From 0-14-0-80-60-11 sp049322355 (lineage in GTDB: Bacteria; Desulfobacterota; Desulfobaccia; Desulfobaccales; 0-14-0-80-60-11): a stretch of 64,000 nt of DNA. Location: contig JBMORG010000011.1 of the NCBI GenBank assembly GCA_049322355.1, positions 62,001-126,000 on the forward strand, written 5' to 3'. The first letter of the stretch is position 1, and each line of letters begins with the position of its first letter. The position numbers and the translations under genes are program-made. Below are positions 11,981-21,607 of the stretch, one piece after another. The notes below the pieces were generated by a model, which made no database searches, was not told the origin of the DNA, and saw only the letters and a list, made by a program, of their open reading frames with translations.

Positions 11981-12724
11981 GGCTTTTTCTCCTGATTAGA
12001 ATATAGCCCCTCGAAAATCATTATGCGGCAGCACAAGCCACGGCCGGCTTAGAAGCCTTCTAGAACCCTAATCCCCCAAGATAACTCCTGAAAAGTTTCC
12101 CCTCAAAGACAGCCAGATTTATTAGCTATAAATATTATAACATTATTTTATAGATAATTTATAAAAAAATAATAATTTTAGGAACTGCTATGGGAACCGC
12201 CCAAGCCTTTGCACCAAGGGGATTAAACAACCGAGGCGTTAAGGCCTTTGGGCACTTTCCCTTGCCATCCTGGCTCAACCAGAGCGAATTTGCCGCACTT
12301 GCAAATGTTGGCTTTGCCCCCGAAGGTGAAGCGTTGGTCCAGATACCCATGATTTAAACCATGTAATAGAGGTCCTTGGAGTCAGGCACACTTAGGATAA
12401 TGGATTCGCCTCGCATGTCCATGAAGCCAAAGTCATACACAATTTTGGCATTCAGGGTGACGTAGTCTGCTGTCAGAGTCTTGCCTTACCAATCCTACGT
12501 TCCTAATGAAGTTATCTATCTCTCTTTGCTGTTATTATATTCATTGGCATTAATAATTCTTTTATTGACTTAAGAATTATGCTAACCTTCCAATGCCGAT
12601 TATAATAAATCAACACAATATTATCAATATGCTAAAGCCTACGATATAACACTCCAGTAATTGATTAATTTTATTATTATTATTAAACTATTTTGTATAA
12701 TTAGCTACATAGGAGTCTTTAATT
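11981..12724. other. 744-bp AT-rich intergenic stretch
   Basis: Very AT-rich, especially 12130-12180 and 12520-12720. A 55-codon plus-strand frame at 12190-12357 and a 63-codon minus-strand frame opposite it have no recognisable family and no ribosome site. The AT-rich end probably holds the promoter of the sugar-transferase gene at 12725, but no single -10/-35 pair stands out. Confidence 0.5.
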
Positions 12725-14185
12725 ATGAGATTAAATTTTCTTAAAATGCTGAAATTTATATTAATTACAATTGATTTACTGACAATGATCTTTTCATTCC
12801 TTATAGCTACATCGGCGGTGATGGCAGACCTTGATGGGGTGCCTTTCACCCAATTCCTATCTTTCCGCCTAAAAGTTGTCAATTTCGGATTATTGATGGG
12901 ATTTGCCTTGGTGTGGTATAGCCTGCTGGCTCTGTCAGGGGCCTATTATGTTCGTCGACTGACAGCCTTGAAAGAAGAAATCAAAGATGTTTTCCACGGC
13001 ACCTCCCTGGGTACCCTGGTGTTATTTTTGTTTGGAGCTTTATTTAAAATTAGCTTAGTTACTCCAATTTTTTTAATAGTTTTTTGGATATTGACTAGCT
13101 TAGTTGCCATACTCAATCGTATCTTATTGAAATTTATTTTGGCAAAGTTATGGGCAAAAGGCATAAGTCTTAATAATGCTGTTATCGTAGGCTCCAATGA
13201 GAGGGCAGTGAAATTTGCCATAAAGCTGGAGAACAACCCAGAATTAGGTTACAGGGTGATGGGTTTTGTTGATCAGCAGTGGGAGGGAAATAAGTTATTC
13301 CAAGAGTCCGGTTTCCCGTTGCTTTCTGATTTTAGTAATTTTCCCTCCTTTCTGCGAAACAATTTGGTGGATGAAGTTATCATCGACCTGCCATTAAATT
13401 CTTTTTATCAGGAAGCTTCTTATATTGTTGGGCTCTGTGTACAACAAGGCATCATTGTCCGATTCCTGTCCGATAGCTTCTATCTGTTGTTTGATTTGAG
13501 CCTGGCTCATACTAAATTGGAAGAGTTCCAGGATAATTTTGTTATTTCGGTCTATACCGGAGCCATGGGGGGATGGCCCATCCTGGTGAAGAGGGCCTTT
13601 GATTTCGTAGTGTCATTGAGCCTCATCATTTTATTATCTCCTTTATTTTTCTTTGTTGCGGCCTTAATTAAGCTCACCTCTCCCGGCGGTCCGGTCTTTT
13701 TCATTCAGGATCGTATCGGCTTTAAAAAACGCATATTCAAGGTAATTAAATTCAGGACCATGGTACCAAACGCCGAAAACCAGATGGCAGGCCTGGAAAG
13801 ATTCAATGAAGCCGGCGGGCCGGTTTTTAAAATTAAAAACGACCCTCGAATCACAATATTGGGTCGATTCCTGAGGAAGACCAGCATCGACGAGCTGCCC
13901 CAGTTATTCAACGTGCTAATGGGGGATATGAGTCTGGTGGGACCCCGGCCTTTGCCGGTGCGGGATTACAAAGGGTTCAGCCAAGACTGGCATCGGCGGC
14001 GCTTCAGCGTTAAGCCAGGCATTACCTGCCTCTGGCAGGTTTACGGCAGGACTTCGCTAACCCTGCCTTTTGAGAAATGGATGCAAATGGATATGGAATA
14101 TATTGATCATTGGTCTTTGGTCATGGATCTTAAGATTCTGGCCCAGACCATACCTGCGGTATTGAAGGGTCGGAGCGCCTATTGA
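12725..14185 (+). CDS. Exopolysaccharide polyprenyl-phosphate sugar transferase (WbaP/WcaJ-like)
   Basis: Initiating glycosyl-1-phosphate transferase that moves a sugar-1-phosphate from a nucleotide sugar onto undecaprenyl phosphate, the first step of an exopolysaccharide or O-antigen unit. It is 486 aa: four transmembrane helices near the N-terminus (about 10-145), a Rossmann-like CoA-binding-type middle region (VIVGSNERAVKFA), a fifth helix (about 292-318), and the bacterial sugar-transferase catalytic domain. That domain has KFRTM, KTSIDELPQLFNVLMGDMS, LVGPRP and KPGITCLWQVYGR. AGGAG is positioned about 10 nt before the ATG. No other polysaccharide genes adjoin it; the nearest glycosyltransferase is the GT2 gene at 50.8 kb. 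The 5' part is AT-rich. Confidence 0.93.
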   Translation: MRLNFLKMLKFILITIDLLTMIFSFLIATSAVMADLDGVPFTQFLSFRLKVVNFGLLMGFALVWYSLLALSGAYYVRRLTALKEEIKDVFHGTSLGTLVLFLFGALFKISLVTPIFLIVFWILTSLVAILNRILLKFILAKLWAKGISLNNAVIVGSNERAVKFAIKLENNPELGYRVMGFVDQQWEGNKLFQESGFPLLSDFSNFPSFLRNNLVDEVIIDLPLNSFYQEASYIVGLCVQQGIIVRFLSDSFYLLFDLSLAHTKLEEFQDNFVISVYTGAMGGWPILVKRAFDFVVSLSLIILLSPLFFFVAALIKLTSPGGPVFFIQDRIGFKKRIFKVIKFRTMVPNAENQMAGLERFNEAGGPVFKIKNDPRITILGRFLRKTSIDELPQLFNVLMGDMSLVGPRPLPVRDYKGFSQDWHRRRFSVKPGITCLWQVYGRTSLTLPFEKWMQMDMEYIDHWSLVMDLKILAQTIPAVLKGRSAY

Positions 14186-14428
14186 CCCGCAATCAGATGT
14201 AAGGCTTGGCCTTGAAAGCCAAAATTTTCTGCAAAAATTCTTCCCCATCACCCCGCCATTTGCGTTAAGCAGCCAAAAGAACAGGGAAAGTTTGACATGT
14301 TGCGCCGTTAATGGATACATATCTAATTCTAGCCTAATTTTCATCAGGACTTAATCATTTATAGATAAATTGATTTTCTTAAAGAGGTTATGGAGATTTT
14401 TTGGGGGTGGCAAATATGAGGACTCGAC

Positions 14429-15577
14429 ATGGTGACTAAGTTGCAGCAAAAATTTTTTACCCTCATCCATGCGAACCGTCTGATTTATAACACCTGTTGG
14501 GAAGATCCCCGCCTGGATCGTCAACTTCTGCAACTGGGCCCGGAAAGCGAAGTGGTGGTCATAACCAGCGCCGGCTGCAATGTGCTGGATTATCTCCTGG
14601 ATGGACCGGGAGCGATCCATGCAGTGGATGTGAATTTTCGCCAAAATGCCTTGTTCCACCTAAAAATGGCCTTGATCAAACATGGCGACCATGACGCCTT
14701 GTTCGCTTTGTTTGGCCGGGGAGGCTGGCCTACCTACCGGAAGATTTATGCCATGGTGCGGCGGCAGTTGCCCGCATGGGTGCAGGAATTTTGGGACAAT
14801 TCAATTGAATACTTCAACCCTAAGGGCTTGCGCCAATCCTTTTACTGGCGCGGCAGTGCCGGAGATTTCGCCTGGCTCCTTCAAGTGATGCTGTTGAGGT
14901 TGGGCTCCATGAAGCAGCTATGCGAGGAACTTTTGGGTGCGGAAAATATAGAGGACCAAAAGCGCCTGTACGACCAGGTGGAACCGTATATCTTCAGACC
15001 CGGCCTTAGATGGCTGCTTCGTCAACCCGCGGCCATGGCATTTATCGGGGTGCCCACCCCGCAACTGCGTCTGATTGAAGAGCAGTACCCGGGCGGATTA
15101 ATCAGGTTTATCCAGGACAGCCTGAAAAGGGTCTTTACCTCCGTTCCTTTGCGGGATAACTACTTCTGGCGGGTCTATCTTACCGGATCCTACACCTCGG
15201 ACTGTTGTCCCAGATACCTTAAAGCCGATTATCTTCAAACCCTGCAACAGCGAATCGACCGGGTGCGGGTTCACAATGCTACGGTCACTCGTTTCTTACA
15301 AAATAACCCTAAAACATACAGCCACTTCGTCCTCCTGGACCATCAGGACTGGCTCGCCTGGCATGACACTGGCGCCCTCACGGAGGAATGGGAGCAGATC
15401 TTTAAAAATAGCCGGCCGGGTACCAAGATTCTGATGCGGTCAGCCGGACCAGATCTGAGCTTCCTGCCGCCGGCCGTGGTCACCCGGTTACGGTTCTTTC
15501 CTCATCTTACCCACCCATTACACCAACAAGATCGGGTGGGCACTTATGGGAGCCTGCATCTGGCTGAGGTGGCATGA
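14429..15577 (+). CDS. btaA: BtaA-like S-adenosylmethionine:diacylglycerol 3-amino-3-carboxypropyltransferase
   Basis: First enzyme of betaine-lipid synthesis. It transfers the 3-amino-3-carboxypropyl group of SAM to diacylglycerol to make diacylglycerylhomoserine. The 382-aa protein matches the DUF3419/BtaA family: an N-terminal IYNTCWEDPRLDR motif, a SAM-binding region (VVVITSAGCNVLDYLL, then AIHAVDVNF), and a C-terminal FVLLDHQDWLAWHD segment. GAGGA precedes the ATG by 7 nt. Its stop overlaps the btaB start (ATGATG around 15574), so the two are translationally coupled. A lone DUF3419 protein would be ambiguous; the coupled methyltransferase makes the betaine-lipid assignment much stronger. 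Confidence 0.88.
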   Translation: MVTKLQQKFFTLIHANRLIYNTCWEDPRLDRQLLQLGPESEVVVITSAGCNVLDYLLDGPGAIHAVDVNFRQNALFHLKMALIKHGDHDALFALFGRGGWPTYRKIYAMVRRQLPAWVQEFWDNSIEYFNPKGLRQSFYWRGSAGDFAWLLQVMLLRLGSMKQLCEELLGAENIEDQKRLYDQVEPYIFRPGLRWLLRQPAAMAFIGVPTPQLRLIEEQYPGGLIRFIQDSLKRVFTSVPLRDNYFWRVYLTGSYTSDCCPRYLKADYLQTLQQRIDRVRVHNATVTRFLQNNPKTYSHFVLLDHQDWLAWHDTGALTEEWEQIFKNSRPGTKILMRSAGPDLSFLPPAVVTRLRFFPHLTHPLHQQDRVGTYGSLHLAEVA

Positions 15578-16215
15578 TGCTGAACTTTGACCGCGCCACC
15601 GATCGTGGGCAGCTGACAACCATTGAGCGCTATTACCGGCTACATGCCCGGATTTACGACCTCACCCGCTGGACCTTTCTCCGAGGCCGGGAAATCTTAA
15701 GGGCGCAAGTGGCGGCGAGCTTGACCCCCTACCGCATTCTTGAGGTAGGCTGCGGCACCGGTACGAATCTCCTGCACCTGGGACGCCTTTTCCCCCTGGC
15801 CGAGCTCTGGGGAGTGGACCTGTCGGCGGATATGCTGGCGGTCACCGGTAAAAAACTGCAGAAAGTCGGGCACCGTCTCACCCTCATCCAGTCATCCTAT
15901 GACCGGCCGGTGGCACAAGCCTCACCCTTTGACCTGGTGGTCTTCTCATATGCCCTAACCATGTTCAACCCGGGCTGGGAACTGGCCCTCAAGGCTGCCA
16001 GTTTGGACCTCAGTCCCCAGGGCACCATCGCCATCGTGGACTTTCACGACTCAGCATCAAAAACCTTTAGAAAATGGATGGGGATAAACCACGTGCGGAT
16101 GGATGGTCACCTTTTGCCCCACCTCATAGGTCTGTTTCCATTACACCACTGGAGTGTGACCCAGGTTTTTGGCGGCCTCTGGTCATATTTTTTCTTCCTG
16201 GGCCAAAATCCATAA
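15574..16215 (+). CDS. btaB: BtaB-like diacylglycerylhomoserine N-methyltransferase
   Basis: SAM-dependent methyltransferase, 213 aa, proposed to methylate diacylglycerylhomoserine three times to give the betaine lipid DGTS. Class I motifs are clear: ILEVGCGTGTNLLHLG (motif I, SAM binding), LWGVDLSADML (motif II) and FDLVVFSYALTMF (motif IV). Near the N-terminus, ERYYRLHARIYDLTRWTFLRGR is typical of lipid N-methyltransferases of the BtaB/PmtA kind. The start overlaps the btaA stop by 4 nt. On its own, phosphatidylethanolamine methylation (PmtA) would be an alternative; the coupling to btaA favours BtaB. A C-terminal hydrophobic stretch (VFGGLWSYFFFLG) may touch the membrane. Confidence 0.85.
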   Translation: MMLNFDRATDRGQLTTIERYYRLHARIYDLTRWTFLRGREILRAQVAASLTPYRILEVGCGTGTNLLHLGRLFPLAELWGVDLSADMLAVTGKKLQKVGHRLTLIQSSYDRPVAQASPFDLVVFSYALTMFNPGWELALKAASLDLSPQGTIAIVDFHDSASKTFRKWMGINHVRMDGHLLPHLIGLFPLHHWSVTQVFGGLWSYFFFLGQNP

Positions 16216-16362
16216 GCCATCCGGGCCATCAACCAGCAACGGGGCTTTCCGGGGTTTGCTCTCCCCAGTCGGTATGTTTACCGTCGGACTTTCATCAAGG
16301 CCTGATCATCAAGCTCCTGGTCCATTAACCCTGATTACCCGGTTTTCTTAAAGAGCAAGAGC

Positions 16363-17085
16363 ATGAGTATATCTATGAGAATACCTTATATCGGCGTGAG
16401 TATCGCCTTGGTGGCGGTGATTTCCGTGCTGGGGCTCTTGTTTTACCATTTTTTCGAGCCCTTTTGCAGTTTAGGACGGCAGACGGTTCTCTGGTGTGCA
16501 GATAAAGACCGCATCCGCATTTGGCTGGAGTCCTGGGGCCATATGGCGCCGCTCATATTTATTCTCATCCAGAGCCTGCAAGTAGTCATGGCCCCTATTC
16601 CCGGGGAAGTCACCGGCTTTCTGGGCGGGTTTCTTTTTGGAGCTACGGCTGGCTTTTTCTATTCCACCCTGGGCATTACCCTGGGATCCTCCCTGGCTTT
16701 CTGGTTGGGCCGCGTGCTGGAAATGAACTTCATTGAAAATTGGGTAAGAAAAGAAACCCTGGCAAAATCTGATTTTCTCATCGAACGTCAAGGGGCCTTG
16801 GTGGCTTTCTTCTTGTTTCTGGTTCCAGGAGCTCCCAAGGATTACCTCTGTATTATTCTTGGGTTAAGCAGAATGCCTTTTAAGGTGTTTTTACCCCTGA
16901 TGGCCTTGGGGCGCATGCCAGCTACTTTCCTGCTGACCCTGCAAGGCGCTCAGGTTTATCAGGGCAATCACTTGGGGTTCCTGATTCTGGTGGGTTTGCT
17001 CCTGGTAGTGGCCGGGGTCCTGATCGCATTTCGGGAAAAATTTTACCAGTTTTTACGGAACTGGAGCGGCCCCCCCCAGGAATGA
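16363..17085 (+). CDS. TVP38/TMEM64 (DedA-superfamily) membrane protein
   Basis: 240 aa with five to six transmembrane segments and the VTT/SNARE-associated domain: PIPGEVTGFLGGFLFGATAGFFYSTLG, then a re-entrant region and FLFLVPGAPKDYLCIILGLSRMPFKVF. The family is linked to lipid scrambling or flipping and membrane homeostasis. It starts 148 nt after btaB on the same strand, so a role in distributing or transporting lipid head groups next to betaine-lipid synthesis is plausible but inferred. Met1 and Met5 are both possible starts; no strong ribosome site separates them. Confidence 0.88.
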   Translation: MSISMRIPYIGVSIALVAVISVLGLLFYHFFEPFCSLGRQTVLWCADKDRIRIWLESWGHMAPLIFILIQSLQVVMAPIPGEVTGFLGGFLFGATAGFFYSTLGITLGSSLAFWLGRVLEMNFIENWVRKETLAKSDFLIERQGALVAFFLFLVPGAPKDYLCIILGLSRMPFKVFLPLMALGRMPATFLLTLQGAQVYQGNHLGFLILVGLLLVVAGVLIAFREKFYQFLRNWSGPPQE

Positions 17086-17500
17086 ACGGTTGCCCTCCAT
17101 TAATCGCCAGCTTTGGGTTTCAAATCCCTGACGACCCTTCAAAGAACTCCAGGTTTTGCCGTTCGGCTAACGTCTTTTGGTGCCTACTACCTGCTATTTG
17201 GGTTCCTAATAAGCTGTAACTAGTACTGACCAAGCATCGTAGGTTGAAATTCCTCAACTTTGATCTTTAAAAATATTATGTTATAAATATTCTCATAAAT
17301 AATTCTAGTGACCTTCACCTGAGGCCGCCGTGAAAATGATGGGGACCCTTTGCTCTCTGGAACAGATATTGCCGGAGAATTACATTTCCGTGGCAACCAG
17401 CAATAACGCGGCACCTGAGCTGATCTCTGAAATTAATTCCCCCTGAATAAAAGCCTTTCTGCCCAAGATTTTTTCATAATTACCAAGGAAAGCCATTTCA
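17086..17500. other. 415-bp intergenic stretch
   Basis: No gene is supported. The sequence is AT-rich around 17265-17310. A 64-codon minus-strand frame here has no ribosome site and no recognisable family. It presumably carries the promoter of the histidine kinase that follows. Confidence 0.5.
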
Positions 17501-20500
17501 ATGAAGCCCAGAAAATCATTTCGCCGATTGGCAGGCTCCCCGCCAGGAGATCACCAAGAGAATAGGGCCGAGATCGACGAAGCACCTTTCCAGAAAGAAG
17601 TTGCAGGGGACGTCAAAAAGCCCCGACAAGTCGTTGCCGCCCAACTGGATAACGAGTCTCGCTACCAGGCCATGGTCGAGGCCTATGATGGTTTTATCTA
17701 TATCTGCTCCTCGGAATACCGGATTGAGTTCATGAGCCCCCGGTTAATCGAACGCACCGGTTACGACGGCACCGGCGACTATTGCTACAAGGTTCTACAC
17801 GAACGGACCTCTAGATGTCCTTGGTGCGTCAATGACCGGGTATTTCGAGGGGAAACGGTGCGCTGGGAAATACAAAGCCCTAAAGACAACCGCTGGTACT
17901 ATGTGGTGAACACCCCTGTTTACCATAGCGATGGCCGGGTCTCCAAGCAATCCATGATCCATGACATCACCGAGATCAAACAGACCGAGGAGGGCCTGAG
18001 ACAGGCTCACCAAGAACTGGAGCGCCGGGTAGAGGAGAGAACCAGCCATTTAAAACAGGCCAATGAGCAATTGCTGCGGGAAATTGAAGAACGCCAACAG
18101 GTCGAAAACCGCCTCAGGGAAAGCGAGGCGCGTTTTCTGGCCTTCATGCAGCATTTGCCCGGCGGCGCGGTAATCCGCGATCTCCAGGGGCGCTACCTGT
18201 TTGCCAATAAAGCTTGGGAAAAAGCCTTCTCCAAAAAAAATTGGCAGGGAAAGGCCTTGGAAGAGATCTGGCCGGTGGATACGGCCTGGCACATGAGGGA
18301 ATTGGATCAAAAGGCCATCGCCACCGGCGAACCGGTGGAAACGGAGATAACCCTTCAACAAGAGGATGGGCCTCACAACTGGCTGGTCAACCGGTTTCCT
18401 ATTTGGGGGCAGGACGGTCAGGTCGTCATGGTGGGGTCGGTGGGCCTGGACTTAACCAAGCGCCAACAGACCGAAAAGGCCTTGATCGAGAGCGAACAGC
18501 GGTTCATGCAATTGGTGGAGCATGCCGCTGATGCACTTTTTCTGCATGATAAGGGAAGAATCATTGAGGTCAATCAGCAAGCCTGCAAAAGTTTGGGGTA
18601 CAGCCGCGAAGAACTTCGAAAAATGGCTATATCGGATATTGAAGCGGCCATAAGTCCTGAAGACTTACAGAAGTCATGGGAGCGGCCAAAATCTCCGGTT
18701 ACCATACACGGTGTCCACCGGCGGAAAGACGGCTCCACCTTTCCGGTGGAGGTCCGGGCTGGCAATATAATCTATGGTGGCCACCTTCTCAGACTCGCTC
18801 TGGCACGAGACAATACGGAACGCCTGAAGATTGAAGAGGCCCTCAGACAATCTGAAATGAAGTACCGCACCTTGGTGGAAGCTGCGCCCTCGGGGATTTC
18901 CATCATTGGCAAGGACGGCCGCTACAAATATCTCAATCCCAAGTTTGAAAAGATGTTCGGGTACACCTTGGAAGATATTCCCACCGGGCGGGAGTGGTTT
19001 CCCAGAGCCTTTCCGGACCCCTCTTACCGGGAAATGGTGGTTTCCGACTGGAAAGCAGAATTCAAGACACCTCAGGTGGGAGAAGTCAGGCCCAGGACTT
19101 TTCGGGTCACCTGCAAAGATGGAACAGTAAAGGTGGTGGATTTCAGGTCGGTGGCCCTGGCCACAGGTGACTGGCTGATTTTTTATGAGGACATCTCCAA
19201 ACGTTTGCATGCAGAGGAGGCCCTGGTAAGGAGCGAAGAGCAATATCGGCTGCTGGTCAATCAAATCCCGGCGGTGGTTTTTAAAGGATATGCCGATGGC
19301 AGAGTGGAATTCTTTGACCAGAAAATCGAGTCCCTGACCGGGTATAAGAAAGAGGATTTCGATGCCGGCCGTCTGAAGTGGACGGACCTGATCCTGCCGG
19401 AGGATGCCCCGGGGGCCAGAGAGGACCTGCTGAAAGCCCTTAAGGGTGATCACGCCTATGTTCGAGAATACCGCATCCGGAAACAAGACGGCGGAATCCT
19501 GTGGATTCAGGGGCGAGGCCAGATATTCTGCAATTCCGCCGGTCGGATTGACTATATCAGCGGGGTGCTCTTTGACATTTCCGAACGGAAGCGGGTCGAG
19601 GAGGCCCTCCGGCAATCGGAGCTCAAATACCGAACTCTGGTGGAGCAAATCCCGGCCGTGGTGTTTCAGGGGTATATGGACTGGAGCATCGATTATTTTG
19701 ATAGGAAAGTCGAGGCCTTGACCGGCTATGCCAAGGAAGATTTCGATTCCCGCCGCCTCAAATGGAGTGACCTGATACCGGCAGAAGAAATGGATTACGT
19801 CAGGCAGACCTTTGTGGAGGCGCTGAAAACCGACAGATCCTATGTGCGGGAGCACCGGATCAGGAAAAAGAACGGCGAATATGCCTGGGTTCAATGCCGG
19901 GGACGGATATTTTGTGATGCCGATGGAAAAGCCGAATATGTCCGTGGAGTCGTCTTTGACATCACGGCGCAAAAGCAGTCTGAGGAGGCTTTAACAGAAA
20001 GCGAGGCCCGCTATCGCCTTTTAGCCGAAAACGTGTCCGATGTCATCTGGACCTTCGATATGAATCTGAACTTTACCTATGTCAGTCCTTCTGCCAGCCT
20101 CCTGACAGGGTTCAGTCCGAAAGAGGTTATACTGCGGGGGATAGAGGGGATTTTGACCCCTGTCTCACTGGAACAGGTCCGACGCATCTTTACCGAAGAG
20201 ATGCTGATTGAACTGAAAGAACCAAAAGATCTTAACCGGTCCAGGATATTTGAGTTAGAACTGATCAAAAAGGACGGCTCCATCGTCTGGAACGAGGTGA
20301 AAGCTTCCTTCTTGCGGGACGAGCAGGAACGTCCGGTGGGCATCCTGGGTGTTTCCCGGGATATCAGTAAACGTAAGGAGGTGGAGCGGGCGCTCCGGCG
20401 GCGGGAGGCCATTTTGGAGGCCGTGAGTTTCGCTGCCGAGAAATTCCTGCAAAGCGAATCTTGGCAGAAAGACATCCAGAATATTTTAGCGCGTCTGGGC

Positions 20501-21595
20501 CAATCGGCGGACGCCAGCCGGGTTTATATCTTTGAAAATCATCTCAGTGACACAGGAGATTTATTAACCAGCCAACGTTATGAATGGGCCGCGCCGGGAA
20601 TCGAGCCCCAGATAGACAACCTCGAATTGCAGAATATTTCCTGGCGGGAGGCCGGCTTTGACCGGTGGGAGAAACAACTCTCCCAAGGGCAGATAATCGT
20701 GGGCCACGCCCGGGAATTTCCGCCATCGGAGCAGGAGTTGTTGGCCTCTCAAGACATCAAATCCATTGTAATTGTGCCGATATTCGTGGGCCTGCAATGG
20801 TGGGGGATGATTGGCCTCGACGAGTGCCAGAACGAGCGGGAGTGGTCGCCAGCGGAGCTGGAAGCCCTCAAGACCGCCGCGGGGACCCTGGGGGCCGCTA
20901 TTCTCCACGAGCGGGCAGAGCAGGCCCTTAGAAAATCGGAGCAGAAACTGCGCTCCCTTACTGCCCAACTGCTCACCGCTCAGGAAAACGAACGGAAGCG
21001 TCTGGCGGCAGAGCTCCACGATGAACTGGGACATGCCCTGTTGACTTTAAAACTTTCGATAAGATCGCTGGAGAAGCAACTTACTCCGGAACAAATTTCC
21101 TTAACCCAAGAGCTTAAGAAAATGGGCCGATTTATCGGTGAGACTATAAAAGAGGTGCGCCGTCTTTATCAGGATTTAAGTCCAGGCGATCTTGAAGATT
21201 TGGGGTTGACCGAAGCTTTGCGGGGTATGATCAAAGATGTCGCTGCCCTGCAAAGGAAGATAAATTGGGAAATCAGGCTGGACAATCTGGATGGCTTATT
21301 TACGTTGCCCGTTCAAACAGCCATCTACCGGGTGGTGCAGGAAGCCTTGACGAATATCGGCAAACACGCCAATGCCAAGAATGTCTCCATCAGAGGCCAC
21401 AGGGAGAGCCGCGCGATTTCCATAATCATCGAAGATGACGGCAGGGGCTTCGAAGCAGCCAAGGTTTTGAACACGAAAAGGAGCCTGGGGTTGTTGACTA
21501 TGGAAGAGCGAGTCAAGATCCTGGGCGGAACTTTCACCCTCTGGAGTCAAAAAAACCAGGGTACGCGAATATTATTCAACGTGCCGTTTTCCTGA
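17501..21595 (+). CDS. Soluble multi-PAS/GAF sensor histidine kinase (NarL-partner type)
   Basis: 1364 aa with no transmembrane helix, so a cytoplasmic sensor. Order: a polar N-terminus; PAS1 (about 51-160) with a Cys pair in SRCPWCV; a coiled coil (160-210); then six more PAS domains at roughly 210-330, 330-450, 450-575, 575-700, 700-825 and 830-965. PAS5 and PAS6 are near-duplicates, sharing IPAVVF, LTGY, KEDFD and RLKW. A GAF domain follows (about 970-1140), then a HisKA_3 dimerisation domain with phospho-acceptor His1173 in AAELHDELGHAL, and a HATPase domain with EALTNIGKHANA, DDGRGF and GLLTMEER. The response-regulator gene starts 12 nt after its stop, so it is the likely partner. The signal is unknown; PAS with GAF suggests redox, small-ligand or light input. 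Confidence 0.95.
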   Translation: MKPRKSFRRLAGSPPGDHQENRAEIDEAPFQKEVAGDVKKPRQVVAAQLDNESRYQAMVEAYDGFIYICSSEYRIEFMSPRLIERTGYDGTGDYCYKVLHERTSRCPWCVNDRVFRGETVRWEIQSPKDNRWYYVVNTPVYHSDGRVSKQSMIHDITEIKQTEEGLRQAHQELERRVEERTSHLKQANEQLLREIEERQQVENRLRESEARFLAFMQHLPGGAVIRDLQGRYLFANKAWEKAFSKKNWQGKALEEIWPVDTAWHMRELDQKAIATGEPVETEITLQQEDGPHNWLVNRFPIWGQDGQVVMVGSVGLDLTKRQQTEKALIESEQRFMQLVEHAADALFLHDKGRIIEVNQQACKSLGYSREELRKMAISDIEAAISPEDLQKSWERPKSPVTIHGVHRRKDGSTFPVEVRAGNIIYGGHLLRLALARDNTERLKIEEALRQSEMKYRTLVEAAPSGISIIGKDGRYKYLNPKFEKMFGYTLEDIPTGREWFPRAFPDPSYREMVVSDWKAEFKTPQVGEVRPRTFRVTCKDGTVKVVDFRSVALATGDWLIFYEDISKRLHAEEALVRSEEQYRLLVNQIPAVVFKGYADGRVEFFDQKIESLTGYKKEDFDAGRLKWTDLILPEDAPGAREDLLKALKGDHAYVREYRIRKQDGGILWIQGRGQIFCNSAGRIDYISGVLFDISERKRVEEALRQSELKYRTLVEQIPAVVFQGYMDWSIDYFDRKVEALTGYAKEDFDSRRLKWSDLIPAEEMDYVRQTFVEALKTDRSYVREHRIRKKNGEYAWVQCRGRIFCDADGKAEYVRGVVFDITAQKQSEEALTESEARYRLLAENVSDVIWTFDMNLNFTYVSPSASLLTGFSPKEVILRGIEGILTPVSLEQVRRIFTEEMLIELKEPKDLNRSRIFELELIKKDGSIVWNEVKASFLRDEQERPVGILGVSRDISKRKEVERALRRREAILEAVSFAAEKFLQSESWQKDIQNILARLGQSADASRVYIFENHLSDTGDLLTSQRYEWAAPGIEPQIDNLELQNISWREAGFDRWEKQLSQGQIIVGHAREFPPSEQELLASQDIKSIVIVPIFVGLQWWGMIGLDECQNEREWSPAELEALKTAAGTLGAAILHERAEQALRKSEQKLRSLTAQLLTAQENERKRLAAELHDELGHALLTLKLSIRSLEKQLTPEQISLTQELKKMGRFIGETIKEVRRLYQDLSPGDLEDLGLTEALRGMIKDVAALQRKINWEIRLDNLDGLFTLPVQTAIYRVVQEALTNIGKHANAKNVSIRGHRESRAISIIIEDDGRGFEAAKVLNTKRSLGLLTMEERVKILGGTFTLWSQKNQGTRILFNVPFS

Positions 21596-21607
21596 GGGGG
21601 AATCCGG

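Noticed and set aside
12159..12357. Short ORFs on both strands in the AT-rich spacer
   Set aside because: No ribosome site, no recognised family, and both strands are open by chance in the same patch.
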